A stretch of 5,180 nt of DNA from Candidatus Benthicola azotiphorus (GTDB lineage Bacteria > Gemmatimonadota > Gemmatimonadetes > Palauibacterales > Palauibacteraceae). Positions 1 through 4,436 of this stretch are shown here, in pieces. The translations under genes were made by a program, and so were the position numbers. The stretch is taken from contig CANPVW010000109.1 of assembly GCA_947581745.1 (NCBI GenBank), forward strand, positions 1-5,180, in the 5' to 3' direction. The first letter of the stretch is position 1. Each line of letters begins with the position of its first letter. The notes beneath the pieces are model-generated. The model was given only the letters and a program-made list of their open reading frames with translations, did no database searches and was not told the DNA's origin.

Positions 1-78
1 AGCGCCACGATTCTGACGCTGATCGTGATTCCGGCGATCTACCTGCTGTGGCGCCGCTGGCAGCTCGGGCGTTCCTGA
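1..78 (+). CDS. RND-family efflux permease, C-terminal end only (partial)
   Basis: Open from the first base of the window in frame 1 to a TGA at 76-78, giving 25 residues. They contain the hydrophobic stretch LTLIVIPAIYLLWRRW followed by a short basic tail. A last transmembrane helix of the type 'TLxVIPAxYxLW' plus a few cytoplasmic basic residues is how inner-membrane RND permeases end, particularly the heavy-metal efflux (CusA/CzcA) and AcrB-like members. Such proteins are proton-driven pumps of about 1000 residues that work with a periplasmic adaptor and an outer-membrane channel. Nearly all of the gene lies outside the window, so the substrate class (metal or organic compound) cannot be decided. 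The next gene converges on it with only 8 nt between stop codons. Confidence 0.72.
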   Translation, partial: SATILTLIVIPAIYLLWRRWQLGRS

Positions 79-86
79 AATCCGCT

Positions 87-992
87 TCAGCGCCTCAGCA
101 GCGCCCGGCTGGCCGCGATCGAGGCCAGCGCGAAGCTCGCGGCGCGCGTGGCCTGTGACGTCTCGTCGCCGGCGGCGATCAGGTCCCGGGCGCTCAGCAC
201 CGCTCCCACCCAGTCCTCCGTGTGCCAGACGGCCGGAGGCTGGAGCTTCGGCAACTCGGCCGCCTCCGGTTGCGGCCACGGACTGACGTAGATGTACGGG
301 TCGGGGTACGAGTCGTCTCCGGGGGTCATGCCGATCCCCACCGAGCGGGCCTCGTCCGGCGGAACCGGCCGATCGGTCTGCGCGTCCAGCTCTATGAGAA
401 CTGCGATGTCGAAGTGGCGTGGCCAGCAGCGGACCGGAGAAGCCCCCTCCTCCGCGCGCGCAACGTCCTCGAGCAGAAGCGAGGCGTCGTGGAACCAGCG
501 TTCCAGCTCGGCGAGATCGGCCGGGGCCGCGTCGAACGGTGCGCCACGACCGACCCTGTGGCCCTGAATCTCCGGTGTCGGAATCACGAGGTCGCTGCCT
601 GCCGCCCCGAGTCGGGAGGTGAGCTCCCTCCCGAGCCACTCGGCCGCCTGGGCCAGCGTGCGGCCGGTCAGCGAGAAGGGCTCGGACTGCGTCGGGCCCG
701 GTCCGAACAGGCGGTACGCGAACCCTCCCGGCTGCAGTCCGAGGCGCAGGGCCGATCCATCCACCGTCTCTCCGGACAGAAACGCCCGCCGCTCGGGACT
801 CCAGGTCAGGGCCGCGTGGCTCTCGTCCGGCCGGTGGGGCAGGAAGGACTCTCCGAACGCGGCGAGAAGCTGCACGGCCCAGTGGAGCTGCAAGCGCGCG
901 TCACGCAGGGCTTCGGGCGGGGGATCGCCGAGGCGGATCCACCGGCTCGCGAACCTCAGGCGGCTGCTCTCGTCCAGGGTGAACGGACTCAT
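87..992 (-). CDS. Conserved-looking protein of unknown function, 301 aa
   Basis: I do not recognise a functional family with certainty. The chosen ATG (990-992, minus strand) has GGAG nine bases upstream; a further in-frame ATG at 1052 would add 20 basic residues but has no Shine-Dalgarno. There is no signal peptide or membrane segment, so it is probably cytosolic. Blocks that look conserved are an N-terminal helix with LHWAVQLLAA (about 36-45) followed by LPHRPDESHAALTW (51-64), a middle part with PVRCWPRHFDIAVLI (186-200), and a segment with GDDSYPDPYIYVSPWP (225-240). The order (an LHW helix, then a W-P-x-H-F-D-I-A strand, then a Y-x-Y/Y-V-x-P-W-P strand) resembles DUF5996-type proteins from memory, but this is only a weak likeness. 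The C-terminus is Ala-rich and helical. The opposite strand carries a long shadow frame without such motifs. The gene is divergent from the protease and convergent with the RND pump, so it is probably monocistronic. Confidence 0.8.
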   Translation of the reverse strand: MSPFTLDESSRLRFASRWIRLGDPPPEALRDARLQLHWAVQLLAAFGESFLPHRPDESHAALTWSPERRAFLSGETVDGSALRLGLQPGGFAYRLFGPGPTQSEPFSLTGRTLAQAAEWLGRELTSRLGAAGSDLVIPTPEIQGHRVGRGAPFDAAPADLAELERWFHDASLLLEDVARAEEGASPVRCWPRHFDIAVLIELDAQTDRPVPPDEARSVGIGMTPGDDSYPDPYIYVSPWPQPEAAELPKLQPPAVWHTEDWVGAVLSARDLIAAGDETSQATRAASFALASIAASRALLRR

Positions 993-999
993 GGTGCGT

Positions 1000-1006
1000 C
1001 TCCACG
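1000..1006 (-). promoter_or_regulatory. Shine-Dalgarno deciding the start of the minus-strand gene
   Basis: Read on the minus strand, the bases ahead of the ATG at 992 are GTGGAGACGCACC, which places a GGAG core about 9 nt from the start codon. The alternative upstream ATG at 1052 is preceded by GAGCCGGTCT with no purine-rich core at proper spacing. This supports the 301-aa form over a 321-aa form. Confidence 0.55.
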
Positions 1007-1110
1007 TGCGTGACTTGATTGGATACTTCACGCCGGGCGTCCGTTGCGCCATAGACCGGCTCAGCCGTACGAGTCGCCACGGGAGGCGTGGTGCCGGCCG
1101 ACGGATCGCC

Positions 1111-1116
1111 TATCTT
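1111..1116 (+). promoter_or_regulatory. Candidate -10 box (TATCTT) for the M48 protease gene
   Basis: TATCTT matches the sigma-70 -10 consensus at four of six positions and is one of few AT-rich hexamers in the 201-nt divergent gap. The -35 region at 17-18 nt spacing (about 1087-1093, GTGGTG) is poor, so the call rests mainly on the -10 and the position. It would give an untranslated leader of about 70 nt containing the hairpin at 1154-1173. Confidence 0.3.
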
Positions 1117-1153
1117 GTCTCAGCGGTCATGGACAACGGAAGCCGCCGAACCG

Positions 1154-1173
1154 TGCCGGGGGGAAGCCCGGCA
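1154..1173 (+). promoter_or_regulatory. 5'-UTR hairpin upstream of the M48 protease
   Basis: TGCCGGG (1154-1160) and CCCGGCA (1167-1173) form a perfect 7-bp stem around a GGGAAG loop, with a possible G-T closing pair at 1153/1174. It ends 9 nt before the Shine-Dalgarno AGGGA (1183-1187). There is no U-tract, so it is not an intrinsic terminator; it may affect translation or mRNA stability. I could not match the surrounding sequence to a known riboswitch. Confidence 0.35.
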
Positions 1174-1193
1174 TCACTGAGCAGGGATCGACC

Positions 1194-2651
1194 ATGAGCT
1201 ACCACGAACCCCAGTTCCGTATCGCGCGCGCGTGCGGTGCGATCGCGCTGCTGTCACTCGGCGCATGCGCCGTGAACCCGGCCACTGGCGGGCGCATGTT
1301 CTCGCTCGTCAGCGAGGGTCAGGAAATCGAGATGGGCCAGCAGTACATGGCCGAGGTGGACGCGGGCATGGGGCTGTACGGAAATTCCGGGCTCCAGGCC
1401 TACGTGGACTCGGTCGGCCAGGCCCTGGCCGCTGTATCCGAGCGCCCGGACCTGCCGTGGTCGTTCAAGATCGTGGACGATCCCGTGATCAACGCGTTCG
1501 CGCTTCCGGGCGGCCCCGTCTACCTGGCCCGCGGGATCATGGCCTACTTCAACAGCGAGGCCGAGATGGCCTCGGTGCTGGGGCACGAGATCGGCCACAT
1601 CACGGCGCGGCATAGCGTCGAGCAGATCAGCCGCGCCCAGCTGATGCAGGTCGGCCTCGTGGCGGGGGTCGTACTCGTCCCGGAGCTGCGCCCGTTCGGG
1701 GATGCGCTGAGCGGAGGCCTGGGTATCCTGTTCCTGAAGTTCGGGCGCGATGACGAGAGCCAGTCCGACGAGCTGGGATTCCGCTACATGACCCGGCTGG
1801 GCTACGACCCGCAGGGTGCGGTGGACATGTTCGAGATCCTGGAGCGCCAGCGGGAGGCCGCCGGCGGTTCGATACCGGAGTGGCAGTCCACGCACCCGGA
1901 CCCGGGAAACAGGGTGGTCGCCGCGGAACAGCGGTTGGCCGAGTCGCAGATCGAGGGCGGCATCGTGCGGCGCGACGAATACCTGCGACACATCGACGGA
2001 CTCCTGTTCGGCAAGGACCCGGCGCAGGGCTTCTTCGTAGAGGGCCGCTTCGTCCATCCCGTGCTCCGGCTCCAGTTCCGATTCCCCGAGGGCTGGGCCA
2101 GCCAGAACGCGCCCACTTCGGTCCTCGCGCAGTCACCGGACAAGGATGCCGTCATGCAGGTCACGCTCGGCCAGGGCAGCACCCCGGAAGAGGCGGCGAA
2201 CGCCTTCTTCGACCAGCAGGGGATCGAGCGGCTGGGCGCCCGGAGCCGCACCGTCAACGGACTGCCCGCCGTGCAGGGGACCTTCCGGGTGACCACTGAG
2301 CAGGGCACGCTGGACGGGGAGGTGCTGTTCGTGAAGCACGGAGACCTCGTCTTCCGCTTCATGGGATACACCCCCACGTCCCGGATGGGCACCTACGCGG
2401 TCACTTTCGAGCGTTCGCTGGAGAGCTTCGCTCCGATGAACGAGGAGCGGTGGATCAACCTGGCTCCCCGCAGGCTCGAGATCGTGCGGGTGCCGGACGA
2501 GATGACCGCCGAGCGCTTCTTCGAGCGCTTTCCATCGACGGTGACCCTGGAGACCGTGCTGCAGATCAACGGCTGGAAAACGGGTCAGGTGATCCCGGCC
2601 GGAAGCTCCGCCAAGCGAGTGGTGGGAGAAGGCGTTCCGGGGGATGAGTGA
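1194..2651 (+). CDS. M48-family zinc metallopeptidase, outer-membrane lipoprotein, with C-terminal LysM-like domain
   Basis: The start is the ATG at 1194, with AGGGA 6 nt upstream; an upstream in-frame extension lacks a signal peptide. The 485-aa product has a lipoprotein signal: basic residues R9 and R12, a hydrophobic stretch, and the lipobox LGAC with the lipidated Cys at 25. The +2 residue is Ala, so outer-membrane sorting is expected. Residues 26-40 (AVNPATGGRMFSLVS) are the usual entry to periplasmic M48 proteins. The catalytic HEIGH is at 131-135 (H131 and H135 zinc ligands, E132 catalytic), the ExxxD motif is E188-D192 (E188 third ligand), and the THPDPGNR block with H234 is intact, so the enzyme should be active. 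BepA, YcaL and LoiP are family examples that degrade misassembled outer-membrane proteins. In place of a TPR domain, residues 285-415 form a beta-rich module beginning FVHPVLRLQFRFPEGW, and residues 426-478 look LysM-like (RLEIVRVP...TLETVLQINGW...IPAG). It stands upstream of a beta-barrel gene, which fits envelope quality control (inference). Confidence 0.93.
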   Translation: MSYHEPQFRIARACGAIALLSLGACAVNPATGGRMFSLVSEGQEIEMGQQYMAEVDAGMGLYGNSGLQAYVDSVGQALAAVSERPDLPWSFKIVDDPVINAFALPGGPVYLARGIMAYFNSEAEMASVLGHEIGHITARHSVEQISRAQLMQVGLVAGVVLVPELRPFGDALSGGLGILFLKFGRDDESQSDELGFRYMTRLGYDPQGAVDMFEILERQREAAGGSIPEWQSTHPDPGNRVVAAEQRLAESQIEGGIVRRDEYLRHIDGLLFGKDPAQGFFVEGRFVHPVLRLQFRFPEGWASQNAPTSVLAQSPDKDAVMQVTLGQGSTPEEAANAFFDQQGIERLGARSRTVNGLPAVQGTFRVTTEQGTLDGEVLFVKHGDLVFRFMGYTPTSRMGTYAVTFERSLESFAPMNEERWINLAPRRLEIVRVPDEMTAERFFERFPSTVTLETVLQINGWKTGQVIPAGSSAKRVVGEGVPGDE

Positions 2652-2656
2652 CCCAC

Positions 2657-2680
2657 GCCGGCGTGCCGCCCGGCACTGGC
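2657..2680 (+). terminator. Weak hairpin just after the protease stop codon
   Basis: GTGCC (2663-2667) pairs with GGCAC (2672-2676) around a GCCC loop, and GCC (2657-2659) can pair with GGC (2678-2680) across a small bulge. It starts 5 nt after the TGA. No U-tract follows, so it is at best a weak terminator or an RNA 3'-end stabiliser. Confidence 0.22.
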
Positions 2681-2803
2681 AAGGTTCCTGCACGACGGAG
2701 GGTGGTTCTGTCTCGGTTTCAATGACGCCGGATACGGCGGAAATACGCGCCGATCCGGCGTGCGTCGGGGTCCGGAAGGCGGCTTCTTGCGGCCCGCCAA
2801 CAC

Positions 2804-2817
2804 AGGAGGAAACGTTG
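2804..2817 (+). promoter_or_regulatory. Strong Shine-Dalgarno with TTG start
   Basis: AGGAGGA (2804-2810) is a complete match to the anti-Shine-Dalgarno core. The TTG at 2815-2817 lies 4 nt after it and opens directly into a signal peptide. In-frame ATGs at 2644 and 2722 have no comparable ribosome site, and their extensions (Pro/Cys/Arg-containing, hydrophilic) would bury the signal sequence. The TTG start is therefore preferred. Confidence 0.8.
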
Positions 2818-3447
2818 CATAACGCCACGAAGTACGGTGTGCTTCTCGCAGTTCTGGCCATGTTCGCCATTCCCAGCGCCGGGCTCACCCAGCCCGCGAC
2901 GGGCAAGGTGTCGGTCGATTTGCGGGGCGGCGTAGCCCTTCCCGCGGGCAACATGGCCACGATCACGGACATCGGCGGAATGGCCGGCGCCAGCGCCATG
3001 TGGAACTTCCATCCGAACTGGGCGATCCGGGCCGACTTCGACTACATGAAGCTGGACGACGGACGGGACGGCTTCGGAGTCCTCCTGTCGCCTCCGCAGG
3101 ACCTGATGTTCTTCGGCGGCAGCTTCGAGGTAAACTTCAACGCCCCCAGGTACCAGAGCATGCCGTTCACGTTCATGTTGAACGTCGGCGCCGGCATCAT
3201 GAACATGAAGGTCGACAACACGTTCGATGCGGGACACCCGGCGGTCGGGTTCGACAACTCCTACCCGGCGTTCCAGGGCGGGATGAAGATCGGGTACCAG
3301 GTGGAGCCGTGGCTCAACATCTTCGTCAACGGCACGGCCTACTTCATCCTGCTGGACTCGGCGGACACGGGCGTGTTCGGATTCAATTTCGACAACGGCT
3401 GGGTGATCCCGGTGACGGCCGGCGTCCGCCTCACGTTCCTTCGCTGA
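2815..3447 (+). CDS. Small outer-membrane beta-barrel protein (OmpA/OmpX/OmpW-like), 210 aa
   Basis: Translation from the TTG gives a signal peptide at residues 1 to about 23-25 (one Lys, then the hydrophobic core YGVLLAVLAMFAIPSAG). The mature part alternates polar and hydrophobic residues in segments consistent with about eight amphipathic strands: 31-42, 55-66, 69-80, 96-108, 117-133, 152-163, 166-179 and 196-208. Aromatic residues sit at strand ends, and the last strand is AGVRLTF followed by Leu-Arg. Length and pattern fit small eight-stranded barrels, which serve as adhesins, membrane stabilisers or narrow channels; no specific function can be assigned. The terminal Phe of the usual barrel assembly signal is two residues from the end, a mild deviation. 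The gene begins 163 nt after the protease, so it may have its own promoter, and lies 21 nt before the deacetylase in the same frame, so those two are probably one transcript. It could instead be a periplasmic beta-rich protein, but the strand pattern favours a barrel. Confidence 0.78.
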   Translation: MHNATKYGVLLAVLAMFAIPSAGLTQPATGKVSVDLRGGVALPAGNMATITDIGGMAGASAMWNFHPNWAIRADFDYMKLDDGRDGFGVLLSPPQDLMFFGGSFEVNFNAPRYQSMPFTFMLNVGAGIMNMKVDNTFDAGHPAVGFDNSYPAFQGGMKIGYQVEPWLNIFVNGTAYFILLDSADTGVFGFNFDNGWVIPVTAGVRLTFLR

Positions 3448-3468
3448 TTCCACGGCGGGCGTGACGGA

Positions 3469-4239
3469 GTGACGGAACCGGGACAGAGCCAGACTCCCCA
3501 GACGCTTCTCGTGGCCCTTGCCCACCCCGACGACGAGGTGGGCATGGTGGCCGCCATGCGAGCCCAGGTGGAGCGCGGCGATCGCGTCGTGCTCCTGTGG
3601 CTGACCCGCGGCGAGATGACGGAGGCGCTGGGCCCGATACCCGCCGAGGAGATCATTCGCCGGCGCACGGAGCACGGGCGCATCGCCGGCGAGATCCTCG
3701 GTGTGGAGACGCGCTTTCTCGACTTTCCCGACACGGGGGTGCAGGCGACGCCGGAGGCCGCGGCTCGCGTGGCGCGGGTGATCGCGGAAGTCGAGCCGGA
3801 CGCGGTCCTCACATGGGGCTACGCCTGGCGACGCGGGCTCCGCCACCCCGATCACCAGGCGACCGGACAGATCGTGCGGGATGCGATCACCCTGGCCCGG
3901 ATCAAACGCTGCGTTCATCCGCTGTCTCCCAACCGGAAGCCGGTCCCGGTGTTCACGTACCGCGACCGTCACTCGCAGCTTCCGGCCCTGGCGATCGACG
4001 CGACGCCCTACCGGGAGAAGATCCGGGAGCTGGCGCGCCACTACCAGCGCGAACTGGAATTCCCCGACCCCGACTGGCTCGAGGACCGCCTTCGCGCGAT
4101 CGGGCGTCACTGGGACCTCGAGATGGCCGAAGAGTACGACGCGTGGGAGACGCGCGGAGGCATCGTGAAGTCGTTGCTGCCAGTCGAGATCCAGGGCCCT
4201 CCCGACCACCCCGAGCGCACCCGCGAAGAGACCCTCTGA
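3469..4239 (+). CDS. PIG-L/LmbE-family zinc-dependent deacetylase, 256 aa
   Basis: The product starts at GTG (3469) and reaches the family's first strand LLVALAHPDDEVG at once, so the start can only be this codon or very near; its ribosome site is weak (GGCGGG further upstream). The AHPDDE motif provides H19 and D22 as zinc ligands and D21 as general base, and the HPDH motif (126-129) gives H129 as third ligand with H126 as the oxyanion-side His, as known from BshB/MshB-type enzymes. All catalytic residues are present. These enzymes fold as Rossmann-like domains and remove acetyl groups from N-acetylglucosamine conjugates, as in bacillithiol, mycothiol or lipid-linked sugars. No signal peptide is seen, so it is cytosolic. 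The C-terminal part (190-240) carries LEFPDPDWLEDRLRA and helices that may shape the substrate pocket. Bacillithiol synthesis (bshB-like) is one possibility, but no bshA or bshC is in the window, so the substrate stays open. Length is normal for the family. Confidence 0.9.
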   Translation: MTEPGQSQTPQTLLVALAHPDDEVGMVAAMRAQVERGDRVVLLWLTRGEMTEALGPIPAEEIIRRRTEHGRIAGEILGVETRFLDFPDTGVQATPEAAARVARVIAEVEPDAVLTWGYAWRRGLRHPDHQATGQIVRDAITLARIKRCVHPLSPNRKPVPVFTYRDRHSQLPALAIDATPYREKIRELARHYQRELEFPDPDWLEDRLRAIGRHWDLEMAEEYDAWETRGGIVKSLLPVEIQGPPDHPERTREETL

Positions 4240-4284
4240 GTTCAGTTGGGCGGCGTCCGAGGTCCGCAGGCGCCGCAGCTCGCA

Positions 4285-4337
4285 TCACCGGGTGGCGTGG
4301 CAGCGGCTGGTGCCGAAGCTCCACTCACCGGCTGGCG
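4285..4337 (+). repeat. Imperfect 13-nt direct repeat in the intergenic region
   Basis: TCACCGGGTGGCG (4285-4297) recurs as TCACCGGCTGGCG (4325-4337), 12 of 13 identical with a 40-nt period. Both copies lie between the deacetylase stop and the -35-like boxes of the next gene. It could be a duplicated protein-binding site or a chance match in GC-rich DNA. Confidence 0.3.
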
Positions 4338-4341
4338 CCGC

Positions 4342-4366
4342 GGGGGTCGGGCCCCGATCTTCCCCC
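4342..4366 (+). terminator. Nested GC hairpin, possible weak terminator of the barrel/deacetylase unit
   Basis: GGGGG (4342-4346) can pair with CCCCC (4362-4366), enclosing TCGG (4347-4350) paired with CCGA (4354-4357), with a TCTT bulge on the 3' side. An alternative fold pairs GGGG (4343-4346) with CCCC (4352-4355). The T-tract expected of an intrinsic terminator is missing (TTGACCTTGAC follows). It lies about 100 nt after the deacetylase stop. Confidence 0.25.
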
Positions 4367-4398
4367 TTGACCTTGACAGACACCGCGCGCCCGCGCGG
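4367..4398 (+). promoter_or_regulatory. Candidate promoter/operator of the Met-rich protein gene
   Basis: Two abutting -35-like hexamers, TTGACC (4367-4372) and TTGACA (4373-4378, a perfect -35 consensus), are followed by a 16-bp dyad CCGCGCGCCCGCGCGG (4383-4398; 7-bp arms, 2-nt centre). A good -10 is absent at 17 nt; CATACC at 4404-4409 is the closest AT-containing hexamer and would need a 25-nt spacer. A dyad just downstream of a -35 recalls MerR-type metal-responsive promoters, where the operator fills a long spacer, but those spacers are 19-20 nt, so the parallel is loose. Simple GC repetition could also produce this dyad. Confidence 0.35.
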
Positions 4399-4436
4399 AC
4401 TGCCATACCGAGGCTGTACACGTAGAGAGGATTCGA

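Noticed and set aside
222..1013. 263-aa plus-strand frame opposite the unknown gene
   Set aside because: Arg-rich composition without motifs, no ribosome site, and it overlaps the minus-strand gene, which has a Shine-Dalgarno and patterned aromatic blocks.
1154..1190. Known riboswitch (TPP, cobalamin, SAH) ahead of the protease
   Set aside because: Only one hairpin is present and none of the conserved core boxes of those classes could be placed around it.
1044..1193. 50-residue N-terminal extension of the protease
   Set aside because: The extension is hydrophilic, lacks a Shine-Dalgarno and would displace the lipoprotein signal; the ATG at 1194 has AGGGA and leads straight into the signal peptide.
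2726..2739. CGCCG-GATA-CGGCG small dyad in the gap before the barrel gene
   Set aside because: The 5-bp arms are common in GC-rich DNA and no promoter hexamers align with it; not enough to call an operator.
2644..2814. Start of the barrel gene at ATG 2644 (overlapping the protease stop) or ATG 2722
   Set aside because: Neither has a ribosome site, and both would put 31-57 hydrophilic residues before the signal peptide; TTG 2815 has a full AGGAGGA.
2719..4209. 496-aa minus-strand open frame spanning the barrel and deacetylase genes
   Set aside because: It is antisense to two genes with signal peptide, strand pattern and intact catalytic motifs; its product is Arg/His/Val-rich low-complexity sequence with no motif, as expected from GC-rich shadow frames.
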